Assembly: GCA_002403205.1 (NCBI GenBank)
Contig: DHHJ01000029.1
Span: 62,001-126,000, forward strand
Length of the DNA: 64,000 nucleotides
DNA from: Anaerolineaceae bacterium UBA4775
Lineage (GTDB): Bacteria; Chloroflexota; Anaerolineae; Anaerolineales; Anaerolineaceae
Reading direction: 5' to 3'
In this document: piece by piece, positions 1 to 8,841 of the stretch
Layout of the letters: each line of letters starts with the position of its first letter
How positions within the stretch are numbered: the first letter of the stretch is position 1
Notes under the pieces: model-generated
What the model was told of the DNA's origin: nothing
Databases searched by the model: none
The model's input: the letters and a program-made list of their open reading frames with translations, nothing else
Made by a program: the position numbers and the translations under genes

Positions 1-1235
1 CGGCGCGGGATGGCGAAGCGCACCAGCTCGTTGGGCGCGGTAAGGACCTGGCCGGTGTCAGGGTCGGGGTGTGAGAACATCAGGCTGCCAATCTCCACGG
101 TGCGCACACCGCCCTCGATGTAGAGCATATTCGCCAGGGCCACACCGGGAAACTGTGCAGGTGGGATGTGGGGCAGGGTTTGGGCAGCGTCCACATACAC
201 GGCGTGACCGCCGGTGGGCAGGTAGACGCTCATCCCGGCAGCGCGCAGCACATCACCCAGGTACGCTGTGTGACGCTCGCGATAAGCCAGGTAGTCCTCA
301 CTGATGCCCTCCCGCAGGCCAACGGCAATGGCCTCCAGGTCACGGCCAGCCAGACCACCATAAGTCAGGAAGCCCTCCTGGATGATCAGGCGTTCTGCCA
401 GCTTCAGTTTGAGGTTTTCATCGCGGCAGGCGATAAATCCACCGATATTGACAATGGCGTCCTTCTTGGCGCTCATTGTGCAGCCGTCGGCGTAAGAAAA
501 CATCTCCCGGGCGATCTCGCCCACGGAGCGGTCGGCGTAGCCCGGCTCGCGGTTTTTGATGAACCAGGCGTTTTCTGCGAAACGGCAGGCATCGATGAAA
601 AAGGGAATCCCATGGCGGTGGTAGATCTCCGCTGTGGCGCGCAGGTTGGCCATCGAGACGGGCTGGCCGGCAGCCGAATTGTTGGTGACGGTCAGCATGC
701 CGACGGGGATATTCCCCGGGCCGGTTTTTTGGATGAATGCTTCCAGTTTTTCCAGGTCCATATTCCCTTTAAAGGGCAGGTCACGCTGGGGGTCAGAGGC
801 TTCGGGTACGGCCAGGTCAACCGGGTGGGCACCCAGGGCCAGTAGGTTGGCCTGGGTGGTGTCAAAATGGCGGTTGTTGGGCACGTATTGCCCGGCTGAG
901 ACCATCGTCTTGAACAGCACACCCTCGGCACCGCGCCCCTGGTGGGTGGGCAGCACATAGGGGAACCCGAGCACCTCCTGCACGGCAGCCTCGAAGCGGG
1001 CAAAACTGCGGGTACCCGCGTAGGATTCGTCCCCGACCATCATGGCTGACCATTGGCGGTCGCTCATGGCGTTGGTGCCCGAATCGGTCAGAAAATCGAT
1101 GAACACATCCTCAGCAGCGACGCCGAACAGGTTGTTGTGCGCGTCTGCCAGGATACGCTGGCGCTCTTCACGGGTGGTTTGTTTGATCGGTTCGACGACC
1201 TTGATGCGGAAGGGTTCAATAAAGGGGATGGGCAT
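1..1235 (-). CDS. tnaA: Tryptophanase / beta-eliminating lyase (3' end cut by window edge)
   Basis: PLP-dependent lyase that splits L-tryptophan to indole, pyruvate and ammonia; tyrosine phenol-lyase is the close sister family. Read from the reverse strand, the N-terminus shows the family blocks LTDSGTNAMS, PTHQGRGAE, FSYADGC and the PLP-lysine motif MSAKKDA. FDTTQ carries the Asp found in tryptophanases where tyrosine phenol-lyase has Thr124, and TVEIG has Ile where tyrosine phenol-lyase has the phenol-binding Arg381, so I favour tryptophanase. The ATG at 1235 is preceded by AGGAG at good spacing. About 411 codons are visible of the usual ~470, and the C-terminus lies outside the window. A neutral family name would be equally safe. 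Confidence 0.85.
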   Translation of the reverse strand, partial: MPIPFIEPFRIKVVEPIKQTTREERQRILADAHNNLFGVAAEDVFIDFLTDSGTNAMSDRQWSAMMVGDESYAGTRSFARFEAAVQEVLGFPYVLPTHQGRGAEGVLFKTMVSAGQYVPNNRHFDTTQANLLALGAHPVDLAVPEASDPQRDLPFKGNMDLEKLEAFIQKTGPGNIPVGMLTVTNNSAAGQPVSMANLRATAEIYHRHGIPFFIDACRFAENAWFIKNREPGYADRSVGEIAREMFSYADGCTMSAKKDAIVNIGGFIACRDENLKLKLAERLIIQEGFLTYGGLAGRDLEAIAVGLREGISEDYLAYRERHTAYLGDVLRAAGMSVYLPTGGHAVYVDAAQTLPHIPPAQFPGVALANMLYIEGGVRTVEIGSLMFSHPDPDTGQVLTAPNELVRFAIPR

Positions 1236-1305
1236 GGGGTGGCTCCTGTTGTAATTTGGTTAAGTGGTATGCATTGCTATGGTCTTGTTTCATTGACCGG
1301 TGATA

Positions 1306-1335
1306 ATTATAATGGCACTCTCCACCTTCTGAAAA
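1306..1335 (-). promoter_or_regulatory. Putative sigma-70 type promoter for tryptophanase
   Basis: On the minus strand a perfect TATAAT (1306-1311) lies 18 bases downstream of TTTTCA (1330-1335, four of six matches to TTGACA). The start codon at 1235 is about 70 bases further on. It sits in the 218-base gap between the ABC permease and the tryptophanase, where a separate promoter is expected. I see no obvious TnaC-like leader peptide. Confidence 0.4.
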
Positions 1336-1453
1336 AGTGAATCACGGATTGATAACAGGGAATTTTGCGCCTTGACTCTCCTGGATAAGGATTCTCCAAA
1401 CGAGCAGGAAAGCAACCAGGATGAATATGAGCAAAACACTTATTTTTGGTTAC

Positions 1454-2275
1454 TCACCCCCGGGCGAGGATCTCACTGCGCCGAAAGGTGCGCGCCCCCA
1501 AATACAGCAGCACACTCCCACCCGTCCAGAAGAACAACCCCAGCAGGAACGTGAGCAGGTTGCTGAAATACATCACCCCGGTGATCTGGGCGACCACCAA
1601 GGCCAGGATAGGCAGCACGATCACCCCGGCGATTTGATTGGCCTCCTGGAAGGAATTGACCTTGGAGGAGACCATCACTGTGGCACCCAGGCCTGTGGCT
1701 GCCGTCCCTGGCGCAACCCACAGGACCAGGATGACCCAGGCTGTGTTGGGGAAGAAGACGCGCCCCATGGTCGGCCAGGCTGCAATGTTGGCGGTCAGGG
1801 CGTAGAGCAGGAACCCAACCAGCGAGACGCTGACCGCCGGGATCAGCGCGGAGAGCACCTTGGCCGTGAAGAGTTCAAGGTCCGTGGTTGGCGTGTAGAT
1901 CAGGGCTTCCAGCGTTTTACGCTCCTTCTCTCCGGCGAAGCTGTCTGCCGCCACAACACTGGCCACCATCAAGGGGATGATCAGGAACAACGGCGCCAAC
2001 ATGTACACCAGCATGAAGACAATCATCATTTGGTCAAAGGAATACCCCTCAAACTGGGCCAGCATAGCCGGCGGTAGCTGGTTCAGGAACAGTTCGATTT
2101 CGGACATGTTTCCCCCGGGCAGTTGATTGATGATCGGGGTGAAGTACCCAAAGGCACCGGGCAGGATGATCATGAACAGCATAGGGACAATGATCAGGGG
2201 CAGCAGCACCCCTTTGCTGCGGGTTACAGCCAGCATATCCCGCCGGATAATGGCTCGAATTGCGCGCCAATTCAT
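1454..2275 (-). CDS. ABC-2 type transporter permease
   Basis: Membrane subunit (273 aa) of an ABC exporter of the ABC-2 family, related to Na+ or drug efflux permeases. It has an N-terminal transmembrane helix near residues 20-45, a short extracytoplasmic region, then about five more helices. The conserved loop FAGEKERKTLEALI (near residues 112-126), typical of NatB/YhaP-like permeases, follows the second helix. Its ATG overlaps the TGA of the upstream ATPase by 4 bp (ATGA) and is preceded by GGAGGTGA, so the two are translationally coupled. The substrate cannot be told from sequence. Confidence 0.85.
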   Translation of the reverse strand: MNWRAIRAIIRRDMLAVTRSKGVLLPLIIVPMLFMIILPGAFGYFTPIINQLPGGNMSEIELFLNQLPPAMLAQFEGYSFDQMMIVFMLVYMLAPLFLIIPLMVASVVAADSFAGEKERKTLEALIYTPTTDLELFTAKVLSALIPAVSVSLVGFLLYALTANIAAWPTMGRVFFPNTAWVILVLWVAPGTAATGLGATVMVSSKVNSFQEANQIAGVIVLPILALVVAQITGVMYFSNLLTFLLGLFFWTGGSVLLYLGARTFRRSEILARG

Positions 2276-3231
2276 CGGTTCACCTCCGGCTTGTTTTCAT
2301 GCAGGGCAAAGTAGATATCCTCAAGGGTGGGGTCTTTGGGCGTCAGCCGATAGAGCGGGACGCCTGCTTCCACCAGCCGGGCGACCATCCCCGGCACCTG
2401 TTCCCTGTACGTGAGCGATAGCGAGATGACGGGCTGACCTTCACCCTGGATAACATCGTAGACATCGGGGAGTGTTTCCAGGGTGCGCAATGCGCCCGGG
2501 AGGGCATCGTAAGCGGTCTCAAATTCGAGATGAACGCCCTTCCACAACTCCTGGGCCAAGGCTGCGGGACTACCCAGGGCGACCATTTTGCCATTTTCAA
2601 GCACGGCCACCCGGTCGCACAGCCGCTGGGCTTCTGCGAGATTGTGAGTGCATAAAAACACCGTGTGGTCGCCGTTTTTCGAAAGGTCCTGGATGAGGGT
2701 GTGCACCTGGCGGGTGATGACGGGGTCAAGCCCGGAGGTGGGCTCGTCCAGGAAAAGCAGTTCGGGTTGGTGGATCATGGCGCGCGCCAGGGCCAGCTTT
2801 TGCTTCATCCCCTTGCTGTACTCGCTCACTCGGTCGCCAGCACGTTCAGAAAGCTGGAACAGCTCGAGCAGGTCTGCCACCCGTCGATCGAGATCGGCTG
2901 CGGGTACATTGTACAGCGCGCCGAAAATGGACAGGTTCTCGTAACCGGTCAGACGTTCATCCACCGAGGGCGTTTCCGTGAGGACGCCGGTGCGCTGGCG
3001 CAACAGGGCGCCATCCACGCTGGGGTCCAGCCCCAGCACCTGGGCCTTACCGGAAGTCGGCGTCAGCACGCCGTTCAGCAGGCGCACGGTGGTCGTCTTC
3101 CCGGCGCCGTTGTGGCCTATAAAGCCCAGCACCTCGCCTGGATAGATCTCCAGGTCGAGATGGTCCACCGCGGTGATCTCGTCGAAGCAGCGGGTCAACC
3201 CCTGGGTGATGATCGCTGGTTGTTTTTGCAT
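2272..3231 (-). CDS. ABC transporter ATP-binding protein (ABC-2 exporter partner)
   Basis: ATPase that powers the adjacent ABC-2 permease. It shows Walker A GHNGAGKTT, a signature-like YSKGMKQK, Walker B LLFLDEPTSGLDP and an H-loop in CTHNLAEA. The C-terminal ~80 residues form the extra domain common in NatA/CcmA-type exporter ATPases. The frame extends to a GTG at 3237, but the ATG at 3231 has AGGTGA directly upstream, so I choose it (319 aa). It follows the small AtpZ-like gene by about 35 bases and may be co-transcribed with it. Confidence 0.88.
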   Translation of the reverse strand: MQKQPAIITQGLTRCFDEITAVDHLDLEIYPGEVLGFIGHNGAGKTTTVRLLNGVLTPTSGKAQVLGLDPSVDGALLRQRTGVLTETPSVDERLTGYENLSIFGALYNVPAADLDRRVADLLELFQLSERAGDRVSEYSKGMKQKLALARAMIHQPELLFLDEPTSGLDPVITRQVHTLIQDLSKNGDHTVFLCTHNLAEAQRLCDRVAVLENGKMVALGSPAALAQELWKGVHLEFETAYDALPGALRTLETLPDVYDVIQGEGQPVISLSLTYREQVPGMVARLVEAGVPLYRLTPKDPTLEDIYFALHENKPEVNR

Positions 3232-3266
3232 CTTCACCTCTCTGATCGATGGTGATGGATAGCATG

Positions 3267-3566
3267 CTATTCATCATGTTGATCTTCACCCTCATCCACC
3301 GCCGCCTGGGCGCGCATCCTGCGCAGTGAAGCCCGTACAAAGAAGAACACGCCACCCAGGGTGAAGGGTGCGCTGCCGATCAGCAGGATCAGCATCCAGC
3401 GCGGGGCAGTGCCCAGGCGTGTATCCAGCCACAAGCCGACCAGGATGGCCACCGTCGCGAGGGCGAAGGTCAGGCAGCCCGCCTGCAGGGGGATCAACCC
3501 CAGGGGCAACTTTTTATTTCCGTCGAGTGGTTTCCCTTCATTTCGATCTTTGTCCATCTCGTCCAT
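3267..3566 (-). CDS. AtpZ/AtpI-like small membrane protein
   Basis: A 99-residue protein with a charged, hydrophilic N-terminus (about 25 residues), two transmembrane helices separated by LDTRLGTAPRW, and a charged tail. The G-L-W-L-D-T-R-L pattern in the first hairpin resembles AtpZ/AtpI proteins, which sit beside F-ATPase operons or help cation loading of rotor rings. No ATPase genes are nearby, so the role is open. The reading frame extends to a TTG at 3578, but the ATG at 3566 has GGGAGGAACA before it and is the better start. Confidence 0.55.
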   Translation of the reverse strand: MDEMDKDRNEGKPLDGNKKLPLGLIPLQAGCLTFALATVAILVGLWLDTRLGTAPRWMLILLIGSAPFTLGGVFFFVRASLRRMRAQAAVDEGEDQHDE

Positions 3567-3696
3567 TGTTCCTCCCAACCAATCCCTGCCGACTGGCTTT
3601 AATATCCGCTTACGGTTGGGGCATAGGTATTGCGCTGCTCATTGGTTGTTTCACTTGCTTCTGGCCTCCAGCGGATGGTGACTGCCCATCACCTAT

Positions 3697-3775
3697 CAGC
3701 AATCAGCTATCCGCTATTAGCTATTAGCTATCAGCTATTAGCTATCAGCTAACAGCTATCAGCTATCACCTGTCC
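3697..3775. repeat. Degenerate short tandem repeat array (CTATCAG/CTATTAG type)
   Basis: About ten imperfect copies of a 7-9 base unit of the form agctatcag or agctattag run head to tail between the AtpZ-like gene and the next gene, ending at the stop codon of the latter. Related low-complexity stretches occur at 49620-49705 and 50262-50310. No reading frame is maintained across it. Confidence 0.75.
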
Positions 3776-3776
3776 G

Positions 3777-4436
3777 CTAAGATCTATACGCTACGCCCGC
3801 AACCCTGCCCAGCACGAACAGTGCCCCCCACACCACCAGCCCCACCAGCCCGAGCCAAATCACCAGCCCGGAATCCAGCCCCCACAGGTCGATCACCTTG
3901 ATTTCAAAGTCGACCACTGCCACAGGCACCGGAACCAGTTCGTCGAGGTCTTCGTCATAGAACCCAAAGGACACGAACATCTTCCCGGGAATCTCCCCGG
4001 GCTGTTCGCCCGTCACCTCCCAAAACAGCACTAAGTCCTGCTCGTCGGCTATGTTAGCCTGTGTGCTGCCGGGTGGGTCCAGGCGCAGCGGGTAGAGGGC
4101 TGGCTCGGCCAGCACGACCTGTCCCTCCCTGGTCTCTCCAGCGGGGAGAGGCTCGTGATCCAGGTCGGTCAGGCGGAGGTGGATCGTGCCGGTCTCGCCG
4201 CTGCGAAGCCAGCGCGGCCAGTTGATCTTGAGCGAATAGGCTGAATAGCTGGCATACCTGGTCTCCCCTGATGCTGCCGGGAGCGGTCCTGCCGGGATTA
4301 TGAACTGGCGGGCGTCGGTCGGTGCCGGCCAGACCACCCAGCCAAGGGCGAACAGCCCGATGGCAAGACATACCAGGCTGAGGGCATAAAGGACCTGGCT
4401 GAGGGTTTTTCCCTTGTACCTAGTGTGGATTTTCAT
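3777..4436 (-). CDS. Membrane-anchored protein of unknown function
   Basis: I do not recognise this family. The ~219-residue product has an N-terminal transmembrane helix (about residues 15-37), an extracytoplasmic region of ~130 residues rich in Pro, Asp and Glu with predicted beta character, and a second helix near the C-terminus. The long frame starts at a GTG at 4445, but an ATG at 4436 overlaps the TGA of the upstream small gene by 4 bp (ATGA), which suggests coupled translation. It is the last gene of a probable operon headed by the lactate permease, so a link to that transporter is possible but unproven. Confidence 0.65.
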   Translation of the reverse strand: MKIHTRYKGKTLSQVLYALSLVCLAIGLFALGWVVWPAPTDARQFIIPAGPLPAASGETRYASYSAYSLKINWPRWLRSGETGTIHLRLTDLDHEPLPAGETREGQVVLAEPALYPLRLDPPGSTQANIADEQDLVLFWEVTGEQPGEIPGKMFVSFGFYDEDLDELVPVPVAVVDFEIKVIDLWGLDSGLVIWLGLVGLVVWGALFVLGRVAGVAYRS

Positions 4437-4624
4437 CTCAACCACATTAAGAAAGCCATGCTGAGCAGCAATGGGACTGCCAATATTGCGGCCAGCAGCC
4501 CATTTTCAGCCCTCAGGGCAAGATACAGACCAAAGGGCAGGACAACCTGGATAACCAGCAGGACCACCTTGGTTTTCAGGCCATTTTTTTTCATCTGTTC
4601 TGAGATCAGGTCTAAAATTGGCAT
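4433..4624 (-). CDS. Small two-helix membrane protein
   Basis: A 63-residue protein: an amphipathic N-terminus (about 18 residues with several Lys), then two hydrophobic helices joined by a short RAEN turn. No known family recognised. It begins 10 bases after the lactate permease stop codon and overlaps the next gene by 4 bp, which supports it being real and part of the same transcript. It could be an accessory subunit of the permease, which is inference from position only. Confidence 0.6.
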   Translation of the reverse strand: MPILDLISEQMKKNGLKTKVVLLVIQVVLPFGLYLALRAENGLLAAILAVPLLLSMAFLMWLR

Positions 4625-4634
4625 GTTTTTCCCG

Positions 4635-6209
4635 TTAAATCAAGTGAATCAATAAGGCTGAGATCGATACGGTCAACACCAGGATCAATCCATACAGCAG
4701 CAGCTTGCGCATCACGCTGCCCTCCTGGCCGGTCAAACCCACAGTGCTGCAGCCCACAATCACCTTGGCAGGTGCCAGCACGCTCCCCAGCGAGCCGCCT
4801 GCAGTCTGCGCAGCCAGGACCAGGGGAACGCTCAGGTTGAGCAGCTGGGCTGAGTTCTGCTGGAGTACGCCGAACAGCACATTGGAGTTGGTATTGCTTC
4901 CGGTGATGAACGCCCCTAAAGCGCCAATAAAGGGTGCGATCACCGGGTAAAGATCCCGGCTGAAACTGACGCTGAGTCCTTCTGCCAGTAAATAGGTCAT
5001 CCCGCTATGCAGCATAATCGATGCCACGCCGACCATGGCTAAAATGCCCAGGCTGGCGTTCACACCGCTGCGGGCGACCCGGGTTAAGATGCGTTTGATG
5101 GAGTCGGGTTGTAAATAACCCGTGCGGCGATAGATCAGCAAGGAGAGCAGGCTGCTATAGAGCAGGATCGATCCAACATGCCCAAACAAGTTGATCGTCC
5201 GCCCTGGCCCGGCCTGAGTCACCCAGCCGTAGCGGGTGGCCACCGCCGGGAAGTCCAGAGAGAAGGTCACCTGGCCAAGAAAGGCTTTAACAGGGGGGAC
5301 CAAGTTGACCGTGAAAGCCAAAACGACCAGTAAACCATAGCCAATCAGCGAAAGCCACAGTGATTTGCCTGCGTTTTCGCCTTCGCCAGGCCTGGCCAGC
5401 TTAACGTTGTGGACGTTGTTGTGATAGGCGGGCAGGCGCAGCAGGAGGAATCCCACGCCCAGGCCAGCCAATCCGGCGCCGGTGCTGCCCAAAGTCCACA
5501 TGCCGTTGACGGCCAGCAGGTATTGCACCACGCCCATCACGGCGGAGATCAACAGGACAGGCAGAAAGGCCCGTTTGAGGCTCTTCCAGCCATTGCCGGC
5601 CACCGCCACCAGCAGGCCGCTGGGAAAACCTGCCAGACCGCTTAGTATCGCAGAGAGCGGGGCGAGGGCTTCGGCAGAAAGGCCTGTCACTGCCATCAGC
5701 GATTGGAACGAGGTCCCTAATGAGCCAAAGGTGACCGCCCAACCATCACCCAGGGATGCCATCACAACGGCCTGGATGGGCGTGAATCCCAAACCGACCA
5801 GCATCGGGGCACACACCGCCACCGGCACGCCAAAACCGCCCATCCCCTGTAAAAAGGTGACCATCAGCCACCCGATCAACAGGGACTGCATGACCTTGTC
5901 CTCGGTCAGGGTGGGCATGGCCTGCCCGATCATGCGGATGGCACCTGCCTCCTGGACAATATTGAACAGGAGCAGCGCCGTCCAGATGATCATCAGCACA
6001 TCGATGCTGAGAAGAACGGCTTTGATCTGCGCAACGGCCAGCAGCTCGAACCCTGCCCCAAAGAACAGGATGGCGACCAGGAGCGCTGCCAGCCAGCCGG
6101 CAGAACCTGCGCGGCTGCCCCCCCAGCGGAATCTGAGCATCATGATCAAAACCACCACCACCGGCGTTAATGCCAGGAGCCAGCTCCAAATCGATAATGA
6201 AAGGGTCAT
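4635..6209 (-). CDS. lldP: L-lactate permease family transporter
   Basis: Integral membrane carrier of the LctP/LldP family, which imports or exports L-lactate or glycolate with protons. The 524-residue protein has about 13 hydrophobic helices. It carries family blocks such as FLQGMGGFGVPVAV near residues 120-135, SLGDGWAVTFGSLG, and a C-terminal region with FITGSNTNSNVLFG and AQTAGGSLGS. The length is close to the usual 530-560. GGAGAAAT precedes the ATG. It starts 37 bases after the GH3 gene and is followed closely by two small membrane genes. In a fermenter it could serve either lactate excretion or uptake. Confidence 0.88.
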   Translation of the reverse strand: MTLSLSIWSWLLALTPVVVVLIMMLRFRWGGSRAGSAGWLAALLVAILFFGAGFELLAVAQIKAVLLSIDVLMIIWTALLLFNIVQEAGAIRMIGQAMPTLTEDKVMQSLLIGWLMVTFLQGMGGFGVPVAVCAPMLVGLGFTPIQAVVMASLGDGWAVTFGSLGTSFQSLMAVTGLSAEALAPLSAILSGLAGFPSGLLVAVAGNGWKSLKRAFLPVLLISAVMGVVQYLLAVNGMWTLGSTGAGLAGLGVGFLLLRLPAYHNNVHNVKLARPGEGENAGKSLWLSLIGYGLLVVLAFTVNLVPPVKAFLGQVTFSLDFPAVATRYGWVTQAGPGRTINLFGHVGSILLYSSLLSLLIYRRTGYLQPDSIKRILTRVARSGVNASLGILAMVGVASIMLHSGMTYLLAEGLSVSFSRDLYPVIAPFIGALGAFITGSNTNSNVLFGVLQQNSAQLLNLSVPLVLAAQTAGGSLGSVLAPAKVIVGCSTVGLTGQEGSVMRKLLLYGLILVLTVSISALLIHLI

Positions 6210-6246
6210 ATTTCTCCAATAATTAGATCATTTAAGCATAATACAA

Positions 6247-8394
6247 TTAATCCATCAGGACGGTCGGCTCGCCGATCAACTCAAAGGTTGCCGATAAGCC
6301 CGCAGCCTGGCCGGGCTGCCCGCCGCCGACGAACAGGGTGAAAGCACCGGGTTCAACCACCCACTCACCGTTGTCGGTGACGACGGCAAATTGGCGGGGA
6401 TGGATGGAAAACTCAAGGTGTGCAACCGCGCCTGGCGCCAGGTGAACCCGTTTGAAACCCACCAGGCTGTGTCGCGGTACGGGCACCGAGGCTGCCTGGT
6501 CGCTCAGGTAGACCTGAACAACCTCATCCCCGGCTAACTGCCCTGTGTTGTGCACATCGCAGCTGACCTGGAGAGGTGTGGGCTGGTGCATCTGCCCGGG
6601 GGTTACAGACAGGTTGTGGTAAGCAAAATCTGTGTAGCTCAAACCGTAACCGAATGGATACAGCGGGGCCCCTTCAAAGTAAAGGTAGGTGCGCCCAAGC
6701 ATGCGGTAGTCCTCAAAGGGCGGCAGCGCTTCAACGGAGCGATAAAAGGTGACGGGCAGCTTGCCGCCCGGGTTGGTGTCGCCAAACAGGGCTTCTGCCA
6801 CAGCGCGTCCGCCAGCCTGGCCGGGATACCACGCCTCCAGGATGGCCGGGACATGCGCGTCCGCCCAGTTAAGCGCAATCGGGCTCCCGTTGAGCAGCAC
6901 CAGCACCACCGGGGTGCCTGTCGCCGCGATTGCCTTAAGCAAAGCCTCTTGCTCGCCGGGCAGGTCCAACGTGTGACGGTCGCCGTGGCTGACTTGCCCC
7001 CCAGGGTTGCCCTCGGACTGGCCTTCTTCGCCTTCGACGCGCTGTGAGAGGCCCAACACCACGACGGCCAGGTCCGATTCAGCAGCGGCTTGCACGGCCT
7101 CAGAGAAGCCTGACTGGCCTGGCGCAGCAATATCACAGCCGCGGGCATAGCGCACCTGGGTGCTTTCTGGCACCATGTTCCGGATGCCCTCCAGCACGGT
7201 GATGGGTGACGAGGGCTTGCCGTAATAGTTCCCAAGCAAGACCAGGGGATCATCGGCGTTGGGGCCGATCACGGCAACCGACTGGATGTCTTTCTCCACA
7301 GGCAGGATGCGCCCTTCATTTTTAAGCAGCACCAGGGATTGGCGGGCGACTTCCAATGCCAGGGCCTGGTGAGCGGGGCTGTCGACAGCCTCGATCGGGA
7401 TCGCGGCGTAGGGCACCGTTTGTGGGGGGTCGAACATCCCCAGCCTGAAACGGACTTGGAACAAATAGGAAAGGGCTGTATCAATCTCACGTTCAGGAAG
7501 CCAGCCCTGCCCGACGGCCAACAGGAGGTGCTCGAATGTATGGCCGCAGTTCAGATTGCAGCCTGCCTGGACAGCCATCCCGGCAGCCTCTTCAGGGCTG
7601 GGGACGAGCTGGTGGTGTGTGTAGATATCTTTGATCGCGTCGCAATCGGAGACGGTGTAACCCTCGAAGCCCCAGCGCTGGCGCAAAACCTCATCCAATA
7701 AGAAGGGGCTCGCACAGCAGGCTTCGCCGTTGACCCGGTTATAGGCACCCATCACACCGGCCACGCCCGCATCTCGCACGAGCGCCTCAAAGGCTGGCAG
7801 GTAAGTCAGCAGCAGGTCCCGCCGGTCAACCCGGGCATCAAAATGGTGCCGGTCAGCCTCGGGTCCGCTGTGGACGGCGAAATGTTTGGCGCAGGCGGCC
7901 GTTTTGAGGTGGCGCGGGTCGTCCCCTTGCATGCCGCGCACGAACTGGGTCCCGATGCGGGCGGTCAGGTAGGGGTCTTCACCGTAGGTCTCTTGCCCCC
8001 GGCCCCAGCGTGGATCGCGGAAAATGTTGATATTGGGTGACCAGAAGGTCAGGCCTGTGTAGCGGGAGTGGTCACCGCATCGCAGGGCTTCATGGTGTTT
8101 GGCGCGCCCCTCGTCCGATATGGCGGTGGCCATACGGAAAACAAGCTCTTCGTTCCAGGTGGCCGCGATGCCGATCGCCTGGGGGAAGACAGTGGCGGTC
8201 CCGGCCCGGGCGATGCCGTGCAGCGCTTCGTTCCACCAGGTGTAAGCGGGGATGCCCAAGCGCTCGATGGCCGGGGAGTCGTCCATCATCTGGGAGATCT
8301 TCTCTGCGATGGTCATCCGGGCGATCAGGTCACGGGCGCGTTCACCGGGCGGGAGGTTGGGGTTGCGGTAGGCAGGTTGTGTGCTGGCGGTCAA
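6247..8394 (-). CDS. Glycoside hydrolase family 3 (beta-xylosidase/beta-glucosidase type)
   Basis: Exo-acting retaining glycosidase, 715 aa. The N-terminal TIM-barrel domain has the WWNEALHG block at about residue 53 (typical of bacterial beta-xylosidases), GRGQETYGEDP, KHFAVHSG and the nucleophile in TVSDCDA (Asp250). The alpha/beta sandwich domain (about 350-580) and a C-terminal fibronectin-III-like domain (about 620-700) complete the standard architecture. No signal peptide is seen, so it probably acts on imported oligosaccharides. The start is TTG at 8394, chosen because AGGAG lies six bases upstream and no ATG is better placed. Substrate assignment is from similarity only. Confidence 0.88.
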   Translation of the reverse strand: MTASTQPAYRNPNLPPGERARDLIARMTIAEKISQMMDDSPAIERLGIPAYTWWNEALHGIARAGTATVFPQAIGIAATWNEELVFRMATAISDEGRAKHHEALRCGDHSRYTGLTFWSPNINIFRDPRWGRGQETYGEDPYLTARIGTQFVRGMQGDDPRHLKTAACAKHFAVHSGPEADRHHFDARVDRRDLLLTYLPAFEALVRDAGVAGVMGAYNRVNGEACCASPFLLDEVLRQRWGFEGYTVSDCDAIKDIYTHHQLVPSPEEAAGMAVQAGCNLNCGHTFEHLLLAVGQGWLPEREIDTALSYLFQVRFRLGMFDPPQTVPYAAIPIEAVDSPAHQALALEVARQSLVLLKNEGRILPVEKDIQSVAVIGPNADDPLVLLGNYYGKPSSPITVLEGIRNMVPESTQVRYARGCDIAAPGQSGFSEAVQAAAESDLAVVVLGLSQRVEGEEGQSEGNPGGQVSHGDRHTLDLPGEQEALLKAIAATGTPVVLVLLNGSPIALNWADAHVPAILEAWYPGQAGGRAVAEALFGDTNPGGKLPVTFYRSVEALPPFEDYRMLGRTYLYFEGAPLYPFGYGLSYTDFAYHNLSVTPGQMHQPTPLQVSCDVHNTGQLAGDEVVQVYLSDQAASVPVPRHSLVGFKRVHLAPGAVAHLEFSIHPRQFAVVTDNGEWVVEPGAFTLFVGGGQPGQAAGLSATFELIGEPTVLMD

Positions 8395-8841
8395 TGCGGG
8401 CTCCTGTAAGAATGCGTGCAGACATTATAAACCACAAAATTGTCGGTGGTGAATGGTGGGTGGTGAATGGTGAAACAGGATTTGGTGCCAGGGATTATTG
8501 CCCACTACCTTACCGAAAATATTAACAGGTTTAGAATCAACCGAAAAGGAATTTCAGGCCGAAACCGACATGCAAATGGTTCAGTGATACCTTCAAGCGC
8601 TAGGTTGTCTTGGAATACGAGACCAGCATCACCGGAAAGGCTTTACAGAAAAAATCTAACATCGAGGGAAAAGGAAATATAAAGATTTTCAATAACAGTC
8701 TTTGTTCTAGTGATTCTGTATCGCAGGTTGCGTAGCTGATAGGTTGGAACCGAATATCAGGTTACCGAATTTCCCAAGCATTATCCTTCAGCAAGGTAAA
8801 ATTAAATCAACACACCACTCATTAAGCATGGGAGTAAATTT
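8395..8841. other. Intergenic region between divergent GH3 and LLM genes
   Basis: About 450 bases holding the promoters of two divergent genes. Just upstream of the GH3 start lies a short GT-rich repeat (gtggtgaatggtgggtggtgaatggtg, near 8444-8471 in fragments). The rest is AT-richer and I see no convincing gene or RNA. A 71-codon open frame here has no recognisable product. Confidence 0.5.

Noticed and set aside
168..845. A 225-codon plus-strand frame opposite the tryptophanase
   Set aside because: It is an antisense shadow; the minus strand encodes all family motifs of the lyase.
1421..2077. A 218-codon plus-strand open frame opposite the ABC permease
   Set aside because: His/Gln/Asp-rich composition typical of antisense shadows; the minus-strand frame has clear ABC-2 features.
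3697..3775. A CRISPR array
   Set aside because: Units are 7-9 bases without spacers of constant length.
8467..8682. A 71-codon frame upstream of the LLM oxidoreductase
   Set aside because: No ribosome site, no family, and it covers the divergent promoter region.
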